Shown: positions 16,904 to 26,788, counted from the stretch's first letter. The stretch: DNA of 64,000 nt from Paenibacillus harenae (GCF_030812415.1 NZ_JAUSST010000002.1:1054001-1118000), one strand, 5' to 3'. A program made the numbers and translations. Notes: generated from the sequence alone by a model not told the origin.

Positions 16904-17782
16904 TTAGTCTCGCCCAGCTTCGTATAGCTTCCAGGCAACTCGCCTCGCATCTGTATTCGGAGTCGTCATGTGATCCCCGGGCATCTTAATCAGCCTATGC
17001 AGCCCGAGCCTATTCGACATGAGCGGGTGGAAGCTATGCTGATCGGTTTGAGGCAGCACATTGTCCTCGGTTAAGTACAAATAGCTCTTCGGCGTTTGGA
17101 GACTGTAGAACTTCTTGAGATCGAGTTTCGTGAAGGCGGGAGCGGCAGGCTCGGGCGTTGTCGAACGGTACAGCTGTTCAGCGAGCTGAAGGCTTGCAAG
17201 ATTGGCGAAGTTTTCCCGGAAGAGCGGGAAGGGGAGCGTAATGGTATCGTCCTTGGAGCTTTGTCTCAGCTGCTCGAACAAGGCAAGCGCCTGAGGCGGG
17301 AATTGGTCGGCCAAGCTCTGACCGTCGCCCAGCACGAAAGCGTTCATGAAGACGAGCCGCTTAAGGCGGTCGGGAATGCGCTCGGCGACCTTCTGAATAA
17401 CCGTCCCGCCGAAGCTGTGAGCAGCGAGCACGATATCCTTCAAATGCCTGGACGTTATATATTCCGTTAGGGAGTCGACGATTCTCTCATGCGAGACGTT
17501 CTTATTGGGATCGGAGCCGTGTCCGGGCAAGTCGGGGGTATAAACCGTGTGGCCCGTTCGTCTTAATTGCCCGGCAATCGGGTGCCAAAAGCTTGCGTCG
17601 GCCCACGAGCCATGCACAAGCACGAAGGTTAACCGTTGCAAATGCTCATAACCGACGCTCATATCCGATACTTGTGCGGCTTCGGGCCATGTCATCGGGG
17701 GGAGCAGGGGATAGCGATAAACGAGCGGGTCGTACATATAACCGACATTGGCATAGCGATATGGATAGGGATGCATGTTCAT
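16904..17782 (-). CDS. Alpha/beta hydrolase (salicylate-esterase-like)
   Basis: A 292-residue alpha/beta hydrolase. The oxyanion region is F-V-L-V-H-G-S-W at ~53-60, the nucleophile elbow is A-H-S-F-G-G with Ser123, and the late His is in P-G-D-H-M-T-T-P. The H-G-S-W-A-D-A-S-F-W motif and the cap region resemble plant methylesterase/EstC-type esterases. About 45 residues precede the domain; they are Tyr/Pro-rich (H-P-Y-P-Y-R-Y) and not a signal peptide, which is unusual for this family. The start at 17782 could be internal to this extension, with domain start near residue 45. Confidence 0.8.
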   Translation of the reverse strand: MNMHPYPYRYANVGYMYDPLVYRYPLLPPMTWPEAAQVSDMSVGYEHLQRLTFVLVHGSWADASFWHPIAGQLRRTGHTVYTPDLPGHGSDPNKNVSHERIVDSLTEYITSRHLKDIVLAAHSFGGTVIQKVAERIPDRLKRLVFMNAFVLGDGQSLADQFPPQALALFEQLRQSSKDDTITLPFPLFRENFANLASLQLAEQLYRSTTPEPAAPAFTKLDLKKFYSLQTPKSYLYLTEDNVLPQTDQHSFHPLMSNRLGLHRLIKMPGDHMTTPNTDARRVAWKLYEAGRD

Positions 17783-17888
17783 TTTCCTTCCGCTTGGGAT
17801 GTTCCACTATATGCCCAGATTAACGGATAGGTAAATGAAATCAAGCAAATGATTACAGATAAACGTTAATCATCGTTCAGACCTTGAC

Positions 17889-18044
17889 TTATTTTCTGGA
17901 GCAGGGCGATGATGTGTTCTTCTTCTTCAAGAAGCTATGCTGCCCGCCGCTGCTAATACAGTACGGAGCGAGAATCTTGCTTAGCTCTTTCTGGTTATGC
18001 CTATGAATATAAGAAATCAGCTTGCCGATCGGTTCTTTTTTCAA
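17889..18044 (-). pseudogene. Truncated MarR-family regulator
   Basis: On the minus strand a TTG at 18044 behind GAGGTG starts M-K-K-E-P-I-G-K-L-I-S-Y-I-H-R, the typical first helix of small MarR regulators, followed by L-A-P-Y-C-I-S-S-G-G-Q-H. The frame then breaks and stops after 51 codons; in a neighbouring frame the sequence continues E-E-E-H-I-I-A-L-L-Q. The winged-helix DNA-reading part is missing. The neighbouring MFS remnant is divergent, as in many MarR/efflux pairs, so one deletion may have removed both. Confidence 0.6.
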
Positions 18045-18088
18045 CAGGGCACCTCATCCTACATATCGTCTGCCGTTATTTTAGCTAA

Positions 18089-18421
18089 GAAGCAACAATT
18101 GCTTTTCCCGGCAGCTCGCTCTTCGCGCTGTTCATCGTCACCTTGTTCGCAGGTTTGCTGCTCGGTCAACAGTTAGGGCTACATGTCGGCATGGTCGTAG
18201 GCATTACTTTGGCGACCTCCATTTTATTCCACGTCATGAGCAGGGAAGCTGGTTACCGGGTGACGGGCCTTGTGCCGGATCGTTCGGAGCTGTTTTTGAG
18301 CGGGATGCATACCGTATTTACCGTATCCGCCTGCATTTGCCTAACGGCAGCGTTGCTGACTGGATGGAGAATGTACAGCTTTTACTCGAGCAAACGATCG
18401 TTGTCCAGGGCGAAAGGGTAA
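18089..18421 (+). pseudogene. C-terminal fragment of an MFS drug-efflux transporter
   Basis: An open frame from 18089 encodes about 110 residues with two to three hydrophobic helices: S-L-F-A-L-F-I-V-T-L-F-A-G-L, a middle amphipathic stretch, and F-T-V-S-A-C-I-C-L-T-A-A. This matches the last helices of a 12- or 14-TM MFS exporter. There is no ribosome binding site or canonical start at its beginning; a TTG at 18143 is unlikely to be used. The N-terminal three quarters are gone. Together with the MarR remnant it marks a decayed efflux locus. Confidence 0.55.
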
Positions 18422-18535
18422 TGAGGAAAATACCAAAGTCGAATTCGCACTAATCTTGTAGGAAATGGCTGGATAACCGAAGCGGATTGTAGTAGGATGA
18501 AGAAGTGAAATCGGACAAGGAATGAGGCTTAGACG

Positions 18536-18811
18536 ATGTGTCGGAATATAAAAACATTATTCAACTTCGATCCTCCGGTCGCGGATTCGGAAATTCATGA
18601 AGCTTCGCTTCAATTCGTTCGGAAGCTATCGGGTTTCCATACCCCTTCCAAGACGAACGAAGAGGCATTCCATAAGGCAGTCGATGAAGTTGCAGCCGCA
18701 GCCCGAATATTAATGGATTCTCTCGTAACTAACGCCGAGCCTCGAAATCGCGAGGTCGAGAAGGAACGTGCGCGGGCTAGAAATTTGAAGCGATTCGGAC
18801 CGCAAGCTTAG
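18536..18811 (+). CDS. DUF2277 family protein
   Basis: A 91-residue protein beginning M-C-R-N-I-K-T-L-F-N-F-D-P-P, the unmistakable start of DUF2277. It continues with E-I-H-E-A-S-L-Q-F-V-R-K-L-S-G and a charged C-terminal helix. The family is found across bacteria, is about 90 residues long, and has no known function; the invariant Cys2 and aromatic-rich N-terminus suggest a binding surface. RBS GGAATGAGG lies before the ATG. It stands alone. Confidence 0.85.
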   Translation: MCRNIKTLFNFDPPVADSEIHEASLQFVRKLSGFHTPSKTNEEAFHKAVDEVAAAARILMDSLVTNAEPRNREVEKERARARNLKRFGPQA

Positions 18812-18991
18812 CCTTCATAGAGGGGCTTTTGCTATTTATCAGAATAACTAATAATAGTTATAAATTCATTTAAATTGCCCGTAGCGCGTTAGTTATGGTA
18901 CGGTCATGTAATGAAAGATTCAATGTGATTTTTTGTCGAAAAAAGTAAGCTAAGACGAATCTAAACAGGAAGCTGCGCGAGGTGGATACTA

Positions 18992-20857
18992 TTGGAAATC
19001 CAGGCAACAAACAGTCCGTTTAATCAGGAGCAATCAGATTGGCTTAATCGCCTTCTGCCGACTCTATCGGATTATCAACGTATTTGGTTAAGTGGTTATT
19101 TATCGGCTGCGCAAAGCGCTGCTCTTGTCTCGGCGGGCTCGGCGTTAACGATTGCAGAAGCACCGCAAGCCGTAGGCCAAGCTCAGGCGCAGGCACTGGC
19201 ACCCGTCGCCAAAGACGTAACGATCTTGTTCGGCTCGCAGACAGGCAACAGCGACAAGCTGGCGAAGAAGATGGCGAAGCGTCTGGAAGGCGAAGGCTTC
19301 GAAGTGACAACAGCTTCGATGAACAACTTCAAGGCGAATAATCTGAAGAAGATCAGCCATTTGCTGATCGTAGTCAGTACGCATGGCGAAGGAGAACCGC
19401 CGGATAACGCGATTTCTTTCCATGAATTCATTCATTCCAAGCGCGCACCGCAATTGGAAGGCATGCATTATTCGATTCTGGCGCTGGGCGATACTTCTTA
19501 CGAGTTCTTCTGCCAGACGGGCAAAGACTTCGACAAGCGACTCGAGGAACTGGGCGCAACTAGAATTGCAGACCGTGCGGATTGCGACGTAGACTTCGAA
19601 GAAACGGCTTCGGAGTGGATGTCCCAAGTATCCGGAGCATTGGCCAAGCTGGTGCAAGCGCAATCCGGCGCTGCAGCGCAAGCTGCAGGAGGTGCAAGCA
19701 TTCAAGCGGCGCCTGCCGCACTTGAATCGGAATATTCAAGATCGAATCCGTTCCAAGCGGAAGTGCTTGAGAACTTGAATCTGAACGGACGCGGCTCCGA
19801 TCGCGAGACCCGTCACGTTGAAATATCGCTGGAAGGCTCGGACCTCACTTATGAACCGGGCGACAGCATCGGAATTGTACCGGAGAATGACTCCCGACTT
19901 GTCGATGAGTTGATCGCGTACATGGGCTGGCAGCAAAACGACAACGTTATCGTTAATAAGAACGGCGAGCAACACACTCTGCGCAACGCTTTGATCTCCT
20001 ATTACGAGATTACGGTTTTGACAAAGCCGCTGCTTAAGCAATTCGCCGAGACAACATCGAATGCAGAGCTGACGGAGCTGGTGGGCGAAGGACAGGAGCA
20101 GAAGCTGAAGTCGTATTTAAGCGGACGCGATTTGATCGATCTTGTGAAGGATTATTCGCTCAAGGGAATGTCTGCACAGACGTTCGTTTCCTTGCTTCGC
20201 AAAATCCCGGCTCGCTTGTACTCGATCTCGAGCAGCTTGAAAGCGAATCCTGAAGAGGTGCATATCACAGTTCGTTCGGTGCGTTACGAGGCGAACGGCA
20301 GAGAGCGCAACGGCGTCTGCTCCGTACAGCTTGCGGAGCGCGTGGCAGCGGGCGACAAGCTCCCGATCTTCATCCAGAACAATCCGAACTTCAAGCTTCC
20401 CGAGAGCACGGATACGCCGATCATCATGATCGGACCCGGTACGGGCGTAGCACCGTTCAGAGCGTTCCTCGGGGAGCGCGAAGAAGCGGGAGCGGAAGGC
20501 AAATCGTGGCTGTTCTATGGGGACCAGCACTTCGCGACGGACTTCCTCTATCAGGTGGAATGGCAGCGCTGGCTGAAGGACGGCGTATTGACGCGTATGG
20601 ACGTTGCATTCTCCCGCGATACGGCGGAGAAGGTATACGTTCAGCATCGGATGCTCGAGAAGGGCGAAGAGCTATACAAATGGCTGCAAGAGGGCGCTCA
20701 CGTCTACGTATGCGGCGACGAGAAGAGAATGGCGCATGACGTTCATGCCGCATTGCTCGAGATCATCGGACGTCACGGCGGGTTAAGCGCGGAACAAGCA
20801 GCGGAATACGTGGCACAGATGCAACAACAGAAACGTTATCAGAGAGACGTCTATTAG
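18992..20857 (+). CDS. cysJ: Assimilatory sulfite reductase [NADPH], flavoprotein subunit
   Basis: A 621-residue flavoprotein that passes electrons from NADPH through FAD and FMN to the CysI hemoprotein, which reduces sulfite to sulfide. Order of domains: a short N-terminal region, a flavodoxin domain (~75-215, with F-G-S-Q-T-G-N-S and [10 protein letters not shown]), an Ala/Gln-rich hinge, and an FNR-like module with R-L-Y-S-I-S-S-S (FAD), [12 protein letters not shown] (NADPH) and the terminal Y-V-C-G-D. TTG at 18992 follows GAGGTGG. cysI starts 34 nt downstream, giving the usual cysJI operon. Confidence 0.95.
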   Translation: MEIQATNSPFNQEQSDWLNRLLPTLSDYQRIWLSGYLSAAQSAALVSAGSALTIAEAPQAVGQAQAQALAPVAKDVTILFGSQTGNSDKLAKKMAKRLEGEGFEVTTASMNNFKANNLKKISHLLIVVSTHGEGEPPDNAISFHEFIHSKRAPQLEGMHYSILALGDTSYEFFCQTGKDFDKRLEELGATRIADRADCDVDFEETASEWMSQVSGALAKLVQAQSGAAAQAAGGASIQAAPAALESEYSRSNPFQAEVLENLNLNGRGSDRETRHVEISLEGSDLTYEPGDSIGIVPENDSRLVDELIAYMGWQQNDNVIVNKNGEQHTLRNALISYYEITVLTKPLLKQFAETTSNAELTELVGEGQEQKLKSYLSGRDLIDLVKDYSLKGMSAQTFVSLLRKIPARLYSISSSLKANPEEVHITVRSVRYEANGRERNGVCSVQLAERVAAGDKLPIFIQNNPNFKLPESTDTPIIMIGPGTGVAPFRAFLGEREEAGAEGKSWLFYGDQHFATDFLYQVEWQRWLKDGVLTRMDVAFSRDTAEKVYVQHRMLEKGEELYKWLQEGAHVYVCGDEKRMAHDVHAALLEIIGRHGGLSAEQAAEYVAQMQQQKRYQRDVY

Positions 20858-20891
20858 GCGTCTTCCTGATCGCGAGGGGAGAATAGCAAGC

Positions 20892-22619
20892 ATGTCGAAA
20901 AAAGAGTTTTATCCTCCGCACGATGCTCCGCATAGCGACGTCGAGCATATTAAAATTCGAAGCAATTACTTGCGGGGCAGCCTTGAAGAAACGTTGAAGG
21001 ATCCCATTACCGGTTCGATTCCCGAAGATGACAACCGCCTGATGAAACATCACGGCAGCTATATGCAGGATGACCGCGACTTGCGGAACGAGAGAGCGAA
21101 GCAGAAGCTTGAGCCCGCTTACCAGTTCATGCTGCGCGTTCGCGCTGCGGGCGGCGTCGTTACGCCGGAGCAATGGCTGATGATGGATACGGTCGCGCAC
21201 AAATACGCGAACGGGACGATCCGTCTAACGACGCGCCAGTCGTTCCAATTGCATGGCGTGCTTAAATGGAACCTGAAGAACACGATTCGCGAAGTAAACG
21301 ATTCGTTGCTTAGCACGCTAGCCGCTTGCGGCGACGTTAACCGTAACGTCATGTGCAACCCGAATCCGTTCCAATCCGACATTCATGGGGAAGTATACGA
21401 ATGGGCAAGCAAGATCAGCACGCATCTTGATCCGCAGACGAGAGCGTACCACGAGATTTGGCTTGACGGCGAGAAAGTCGTCGACAGCAGTCTTCAGGAC
21501 GGCGTAGAGCAAGAGCCGATCTATGGCAAAGTGTATTTGCCGCGTAAGTTCAAGATCGGCATCGCAGTGCCGCCATCCAACGATGTGGACGTCTTCTCGC
21601 AAGATCTTGGATACATCGCCATCATCGAGAACGGCAAGCTGAAAGGCTTCAACATATCCGTCGGCGGTGGCATGGGGATGTCCCACGGCGATCCGAAGAC
21701 GTATCCGCAAGTGTCGAAGGTAATCGGCTTCTGCACGCCGGAGCAGGTTATCGACGTAGCGGAGAAGACCGTAACGATTCAGCGCGATTACGGCGACCGT
21801 GCCGTGCGTAAGCACGCGCGCTTCAAGTATACGATCGACGATCGCGGCCTCGACTGGTTCGTTAATGAATTGCATGACCGCCTCGGCTGGAAGCTGGAGG
21901 AGGCTCGTCCGTTCGAGTTCGATTCCAATGGCGACCGCTATGGTTGGGTGAAAGGCAGCAATAACAAGTGGCATCTGACGCTGTTCATTCAGAACGGACG
22001 CGTGATGGATGATGGCGACTCCCGTCTGATGACAGGCTTGCGCGAGATTGCCAAGATTCATACCGGCGACTTCCGCTTGACGGCGAATCAGAACCTGGTC
22101 ATTGCCAACGTCAGCACGGCGAACAAGAAGAAGATCATCGCGCTTGCGACCGAATACGGATTGACGGACGGCATTCAATATTCCGCGCTGCGCAGAAATT
22201 CGATGGCGTGCGTGTCGCTGCCGACTTGCGGTCTTGCCATGGCGGAGTCGGAGCGTTATCTTCCGACACTGATGGATAAGCTCGATCCGATGCTGGAGGA
22301 GCTCGGCCTTAGAGATCAAGAGATCGTCATTCGCATGACGGGCTGTCCGAACGGCTGCGCTCGGCCGATGCTTGCCGAGCTGTCGTTCATCGGCAAAGCG
22401 CCGGGCAAATACAATATGTATTTGGGCGGCAGCTTCACAGGCCATCGCCTGAACAAGCTGTACAAGGAGAACATTGGCGAAGCGGAGATTCTTGAATCGC
22501 TGCAGCCGATCTTCGCTAAATACGCACAGGAGCGTAAAGCGAATGAGCACTTCGGCGATTTCGTGATCCGCGCAGGTTATGTGCCGGAAGTGCTGGACGG
22601 CCAGCAGTTCCACGCTTAA
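20892..22619 (+). CDS. cysI: Assimilatory sulfite reductase [NADPH], hemoprotein subunit
   Basis: A 575-residue siroheme/4Fe-4S enzyme that reduces sulfite to hydrogen sulfide using electrons from CysJ. The four cluster cysteines are in A-C-V-S-L-P-T-C-G and [11 protein letters not shown] in the last third; siroheme-binding Arg-rich motifs (R-L-T-T-R-Q, N-V-M-C-N-P) are in the first half. The length equals other bacterial CysI proteins. It is downstream of cysJ behind GCGAGGGGAG and ends at a strong terminator. A CymR or CysL binding site could not be identified by eye. Confidence 0.95.
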   Translation: MSKKEFYPPHDAPHSDVEHIKIRSNYLRGSLEETLKDPITGSIPEDDNRLMKHHGSYMQDDRDLRNERAKQKLEPAYQFMLRVRAAGGVVTPEQWLMMDTVAHKYANGTIRLTTRQSFQLHGVLKWNLKNTIREVNDSLLSTLAACGDVNRNVMCNPNPFQSDIHGEVYEWASKISTHLDPQTRAYHEIWLDGEKVVDSSLQDGVEQEPIYGKVYLPRKFKIGIAVPPSNDVDVFSQDLGYIAIIENGKLKGFNISVGGGMGMSHGDPKTYPQVSKVIGFCTPEQVIDVAEKTVTIQRDYGDRAVRKHARFKYTIDDRGLDWFVNELHDRLGWKLEEARPFEFDSNGDRYGWVKGSNNKWHLTLFIQNGRVMDDGDSRLMTGLREIAKIHTGDFRLTANQNLVIANVSTANKKKIIALATEYGLTDGIQYSALRRNSMACVSLPTCGLAMAESERYLPTLMDKLDPMLEELGLRDQEIVIRMTGCPNGCARPMLAELSFIGKAPGKYNMYLGGSFTGHRLNKLYKENIGEAEILESLQPIFAKYAQERKANEHFGDFVIRAGYVPEVLDGQQFHA

Positions 22620-22636
22620 TGAAATAGGCTATAATG

Positions 22637-22674
22637 AAGAACCCGAGGATTTTCTGTTTCCCGGGTTCTTTTTG
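22637..22674 (+). terminator. Terminator of the cysJI operon
   Basis: AAGAACCCG and CGGGTTCTT pair around a 16-base loop, followed by TTTTTG, 18 nt after the cysI stop. Confidence 0.85.
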
Positions 22675-22735
22675 TATAATAAGAACTAAATTAATTGCAT
22701 TTCGCAATCGTAGAAGTATGGAAGGGTGGATAAGC

Positions 22736-23710
22736 ATGAAACCGATCATCGGACAGCATCACGTATCGATGTTTACGAAGGACGCATCAACGAACGTGGC
22801 GTTCTATACGAAGGTAATGGGCTTGCGGTTCGTGAAGAAAACGGTCAATCAAGATAACGTAACGATGTATCATCTCTTCTACGGGGATAAAGTCGGCTCG
22901 CCGGGAACGGGCGTCACGTTCTTCGAGCTGCCAAATGCGGGGCATGCCCGCAAAGGGACGGACAGCATATCGTCCATTTCTCTAACGGTGCCAAGCGACG
23001 AAGCGTTAGACTTCTGGAAGGACCGCCTAGAGGGGAATCAAGCGGTCGTAAGCAGAATCATTCGCGAGGATGGACGAGCTTCGCTGACGTTCGAGGATCC
23101 CGACGATCTAACCGTTCATCTTGTGTCCGTTCAAGGAGATAAACCGTACCCGCCGAGCGTTGCATGGGTACCCGTGGATATTCCTGCCCAGTATGCGATC
23201 CTCGGACTTGGTCCGGCCGTATTGACCGTGCGTGAAAGCGCCAAGACGATCGACGTGCTGGAAAGGATATTAGGGTACAAAAAAACCCGCAGCGCAAAAG
23301 CGTTGGGGGATGGGACACATGAAGTATCGATCTTCGAGACTGGTATGGGCGGTCTTAGCACGGAGATTCACGTGAAGGAATCGGCACTCGAAGACAAGGC
23401 TAGACCTGGACGAGGAAGCGTGCACCATGTTGCGGTTCGAATAGGAAACAAGGAAGAGCTAGAAGGCTGGGCATCCCGCATTGCAGCTGAGGGTTTCAAA
23501 AACACGGGTATCCTCGATCGTCATTTCTTTACTTCGTTCTACTTCTGGGATCCGAACGGCATCGTATTCGAGCTTGCTACGGACGAAGGTCCGGGCTTCG
23601 AGGTAGGCGAAGAGACCGACGTGCTGCGGGAGTCGTTATCGTTGCCGCCGTTCCTGGAAGAAAGACGCAGCGAGATAGAGAGCAAGCTGCGTCCGATTAT
23701 TGTACTCTAG
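22736..23710 (+). CDS. Ring-cleaving dioxygenase / glyoxalase family (MhqO-like)
   Basis: A 324-residue protein made of two glyoxalase/VOC modules. It opens I-I-G-Q-H-H-V-S-M-F-T-K-D, with the first metal His, has V-H-H-V-A-V-R for the second module and the Glu ligand in G-I-V-F-E-L-A-T near the end, the pattern of extradiol-type dioxygenases such as LinE/MhqO that are induced by quinones. ATG at 22736 behind GGAAGGGTGG is chosen; a longer frame from 22634 would begin inside the cysI terminator. The stop overlaps the end of the convergent C1q-like gene by 14 nt. Confidence 0.85.
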   Translation: MKPIIGQHHVSMFTKDASTNVAFYTKVMGLRFVKKTVNQDNVTMYHLFYGDKVGSPGTGVTFFELPNAGHARKGTDSISSISLTVPSDEALDFWKDRLEGNQAVVSRIIREDGRASLTFEDPDDLTVHLVSVQGDKPYPPSVAWVPVDIPAQYAILGLGPAVLTVRESAKTIDVLERILGYKKTRSAKALGDGTHEVSIFETGMGGLSTEIHVKESALEDKARPGRGSVHHVAVRIGNKEELEGWASRIAAEGFKNTGILDRHFFTSFYFWDPNGIVFELATDEGPGFEVGEETDVLRESLSLPPFLEERRSEIESKLRPIIVL

Positions 23711-24197
23711 ATCCCTCGAAGCGCGTGTTGAATGGATCGATAACGCCGCTTCCGTCGCTGACAGCGGCAAACACGCCGACGCGATCGCCTGCTCTCAGCT
23801 GCACGATTCCGGTGACGGACACGATTGTGCCGTTAAGCCTGATCGCTTCCGAATCGACTAGGATACTTTCGTTTGCAAATATTGCAATAGCTACAACACC
23901 CGCAACATCCGTTGCAGGTAGATAGTTAATGCTTGCAAAGAGGACGTATATCCCGCTCCTTCTCGCTGTGAAAATGGAGGTCGCCGGATTGTATTCATTG
24001 TTCAGATCGAATACTTCCTGATTGAATTGCACTTGTATGAACTGGCTAATAGGCTGATCTGCGTTCGAAACCGCCGAAAAGGCAGAGCCTTTTCTCTTGC
24101 ATAGAACGGGACGTTTTGCTTTATGCCTTATTGGCCCGCATTTTTTTCCCAGTCCGCTTGTAAGCATTTTTTTGCGCAATGCTTGCTTGCTGATCAT
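23697..24197 (-). CDS. C1q/TNF-like protein with basic N-terminus, copy 3
   Basis: A third member of the C1q-like family, 166 residues from the ATG at 24197, which has GGGAGGAATG upstream; a longer start at 24236 would add 13 residues. A basic segment (A-L-R-K-K-M, K-R-P-V-L-C-K-R-K) is followed by S-A-F-S-A-V, F-D-L-N-N-E-Y-N-P-A-T-S-I-F, S-G-I-Y-V-L-F-A and L-R-A-G-D-R-V-G-V-F, ending T-R-F-E-G-S-R-V-Q. The basic part is shorter than in copies 1 and 2. It lies alone on the minus strand, convergent with the dioxygenase gene. Confidence 0.7.
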   Translation of the reverse strand: MISKQALRKKMLTSGLGKKCGPIRHKAKRPVLCKRKGSAFSAVSNADQPISQFIQVQFNQEVFDLNNEYNPATSIFTARRSGIYVLFASINYLPATDVAGVVAIAIFANESILVDSEAIRLNGTIVSVTGIVQLRAGDRVGVFAAVSDGSGVIDPFNTRFEGSRVQ

Positions 24198-24288
24198 ACA
24201 ACATTCCTCCCAGATTATATTTGCTAGTATTAGCAATGCTATATTATATGAAAATTTGATAGAGTAGCTTGGGTTTTCCTAAGAAAAC

Positions 24289-24330
24289 GCAAAAAAAACA
24301 TCGCCTATTCCATAGACGATGTTTTTTTGC
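24289..24330 (-). terminator. Terminator of the FMN reductase gene
   Basis: GCAAAAAAAACATCG pairs with CGATGTTTTTTTGC. On the minus strand it is followed by the T-rich arm and lies just after the reductase stop. It could work in both directions. Confidence 0.8.
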
Positions 24331-24349
24331 TCTAAGGGTTATGCTTCGA

Positions 24350-24889
24350 TTACCGCAACGTCTTAAGCGCTCCGCTCCATGCAATCACTTGATCGAGCAT
24401 GCCGTTCACGTTCGTCAGATGAAGATCGGCAGGCTTGAACACGTTGCCGTTCTCGAAATCGGTGAAGAGGGACAGCGCCGGATGGACGCGAACGTCTGCT
24501 ACGGACAGCTCTCCCAGGATGCCTCTTAAATGTTCTGCGGCGCGAGCGCCTCCGACCGAGCCGTAGCTTACGATGCCGGCCGCTTTGTTGTTCCATGCTT
24601 CACGCGCGAAATCGAGTGCATTCTTAAGCGCCCCCGTGATGCTGTGATTGTATTCTTGTACGATGAATACGAAGCCGTCTAAGCTGGCAAGCTTCAAGTT
24701 CCAAGCTGTCGCTTGTTCGGTAGCGTCTTCTTCGCCTAATAGAGGCAGCTTGTACTCCGCAATATCTACAATCTCATAGTTCGCGTCGCCGCGCTTGTCT
24801 GCAATGCTCTTCACCCATTCGCCTACCTGCGGGCTGACGCGGCCTTGGCGTGTGCTGCCAAGAATAATTCCGATATTTAATTTAGACAT
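24350..24889 (-). CDS. NADPH-dependent FMN reductase
   Basis: A 179-residue flavodoxin-like reductase. The FMN phosphate-binding loop is G-S-T-R-Q-G-R-V-S at 11-19; V-Q-E-Y-N-H-S-I-T-G-A-L-K-N-A-L-D (residues ~78-94) and Y-G-S-V-G-G-A-R-A-A form the isoalloxazine site. This is the build of the azoreductase/chromate reductase and NAD(P)H:quinone reductase family, which reduces quinones, azo dyes or other acceptors. RBS in the minus-strand leader is GAGGAGGAATTGG. It lies near the ring-cleaving dioxygenase, so a shared role in quinone stress is possible but not shown. Confidence 0.9.
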   Translation of the reverse strand: MSKLNIGIILGSTRQGRVSPQVGEWVKSIADKRGDANYEIVDIAEYKLPLLGEEDATEQATAWNLKLASLDGFVFIVQEYNHSITGALKNALDFAREAWNNKAAGIVSYGSVGGARAAEHLRGILGELSVADVRVHPALSLFTDFENGNVFKPADLHLTNVNGMLDQVIAWSGALKTLR

Positions 24890-25135
24890 GGTTTTCCAAT
24901 TCCTCCTCAGTATACTCGAGATTATCGTTCAACCGATGAGACGCCGTTTTGTCGACTCTCCTAGATTGAATATTCTCATTATATCATCATGCCTGGCGAT
25001 AAGGAAATTATTCATTATTTATCTTAAAATTCCAACACTCTTTATATGCAAGGAGGGATTGCAACAGACGTACACGCAGAGCATGTATCATCTTCATAAC
25101 ATGTGTGAAGAAGATATAATGGAGGTGATCGGTTT

Positions 25136-26233
25136 TTGATTACGATTAGCTTATGTATGATTGTTCGAAACGAGGAGCAGATGCTGGGCAGATGCTTAAG
25201 CACGGTAGCGGATGCGGTCGATGAGATCATCGTCGTCGATACGGGTTCAACGGACGGCACGCTGGCAGTTGCAACTCAGTATACGGATCATATCTTTCAC
25301 TTTGAATGGATCGACGATTTCTCCGCGGCCCGCAATGAATCGTTTCGTCATGCAACGAAGGACTATATTTTATGGCTCGACGCGGACGACTGGCTGGATG
25401 AGCGGGAACTATACAAATTGAAGTCGCTTAAGGAGCAGTTGGATCCGGCTGTCGATGCGGTCATTATGGATTATTGGCTTGATTTCGACCCGCTCGGTCA
25501 ACCGACTGCCGTCGTGAAGCGGCATCGGCTTCTCAAACGGTCGCGCAAGTTCCAGTGGCATGATGCCGTGCATGAGCAGCTCGCGGTTCAGGGCCATGTC
25601 GTCTTGACCGATATTGCAATCTGCCATGGAAGAGAGCAGACAAATGGGGAGCGCAACTTGAGGATCTATGAAGCGATGCTCGCTAAGGGCGTACAGCTCT
25701 CGAGTCGGCAAAGGATGCAATATGCAATGGAATTGTCGGCGAACGGACGGCATGTACAGGCAATTGCAAGTTTTGAAACTGTCTTAGCCGATCCCGCAGG
25801 CTACTTCGAAATGAAGCTTGAATGCTGCGGGCGGAAGGCGCATTGTTATCATGAGCTTGGCTTAAAGGAACAGGAGCTAGGCGCGTTAATAGCTGCATTC
25901 AAGTATGACATTCCGCGTGCCGATTACGTTTGCCGCATCGGTTACTATTATCAAGAGAATAACAACTATGAGAAAGCCGTTTACTGGTATCAGCTTGCTC
26001 TTAAGCTCGAGAAACCGGAAGGTCGGCTGTATGGCATGAATCATTCGGCCTGGACGTGGCTGCCGCATCTGCAGCTTGTCTATTGTTATGGTAAGCTTGG
26101 GCAATTAGCGCTCGCTTATGAGCATAATGAAATCGCCCTTACGTATTCGCCGAATGATTCCAATCTGCTGCACAATAAGAAGCTGCTTGAAAAATATGTG
26201 AGTAACAACGAAAGAGACGAGACGCTTAAGTAG
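25136..26233 (+). CDS. Family 2 glycosyltransferase with TPR-like C-terminus
   Basis: A 365-residue protein starting at TTG behind GGAGGTGATCGG. The GT2 fold opens I-S-L-C-M-I-V-R-N-E-E-Q-M-L and has V-V-D-T-G-S-T-D-G-T and the sugar-nucleotide-binding D-A-D-D-W at ~82-86. The last 150 residues hold TPR-like helices (for example Y-Y-Q-E-N-N-N-Y-E-K-A-V-Y-W-Y). This pattern is the SPBc2-type/YqaB-like glycosyltransferase found often in Bacillales, of unknown acceptor; some are linked to glycosylation of spore-surface proteins. It lies between two members of the C1q-like family. Confidence 0.85.
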   Translation: MITISLCMIVRNEEQMLGRCLSTVADAVDEIIVVDTGSTDGTLAVATQYTDHIFHFEWIDDFSAARNESFRHATKDYILWLDADDWLDERELYKLKSLKEQLDPAVDAVIMDYWLDFDPLGQPTAVVKRHRLLKRSRKFQWHDAVHEQLAVQGHVVLTDIAICHGREQTNGERNLRIYEAMLAKGVQLSSRQRMQYAMELSANGRHVQAIASFETVLADPAGYFEMKLECCGRKAHCYHELGLKEQELGALIAAFKYDIPRADYVCRIGYYYQENNNYEKAVYWYQLALKLEKPEGRLYGMNHSAWTWLPHLQLVYCYGKLGQLALAYEHNEIALTYSPNDSNLLHNKKLLEKYVSNNERDETLK

Positions 26234-26380
26234 GCCTTATTATTCTTTTCGACTGGACGAATGCCGTCTCTATCAAATGCCGCTCTCCATATGATAAAAA
26301 ATGCTATATCTATCAACCTATCAGTGCATGCCTGAGTGATATAGCCATTCATAGCATCATAACAAGGTGGAGTAGGAACG

Positions 26381-26788
26381 ACGATCAAGGGATTCGTGAA
26401 GTCGAAGCCAACCTGCAAAAAAATCGTCGTCAATACCAAGTCGAAGAAGTGGACCTTAACAACGAATACAATCTGGCGACATCGACGTTCCGACTGAAGC
26501 AAGCCGGGCTTTATTCACTGGTAGCAAGCGTTTCTTTCTCGGTAATAACGATGTCACAGGTTGGTATGAGATTAGAGATTAGAGTCAACGGCATGGCGAG
26601 AATATCCGACAGTGAACACTTACTTCTTCCCAAGGGACAACATCATAGATGCTGCGGGCATCATGAGGTTCACTGTACAAGTATTCGCAAGAGCGGCAGG
26701 TGAGAACGGCACGATCAACGGAAGTCTTGGCACCCGTTTCGAAGGATTTAAGAGAAAGTGTAATCGTCGTCACCGCTGGTACCAATAG
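26381..26788 (+). pseudogene. Broken fourth copy of the C1q/TNF-like family
   Basis: Three frames in a row carry family segments. The first (from 26381) has a basic stretch I-K-G-F-V-K-S-K-P-T-C-K-K; the second has V-D-L-N-N-E-Y-N-L-A-T-S-T-F and L-E-I-R-V-N-G-M-A-R-I-S-D; the third has I-I-D-A-A-G-I-M-R-F-T-V-Q-V-F and ends T-R-F-E-G-F. The parts between basic region and domain, and the L-x-A-G-D turn, are missing. A ribosome binding site (AAGGTGGAG) remains, but the expected start codon is ACG. So several deletions and frame changes have inactivated it. Confidence 0.75.

Noticed and set aside
21318-22613. A 431-codon frame on the minus strand inside cysI
   Set aside because: It is fully antisense to a well-identified hemoprotein gene, has no ribosome binding site and its residue make-up reflects the reversed codons of cysI.
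22634-22735. Longer N-terminus for the ring-cleaving dioxygenase
   Set aside because: The upstream frame would begin inside the cysI terminator; the ATG at 22736 has its own ribosome binding site and fits the family start.
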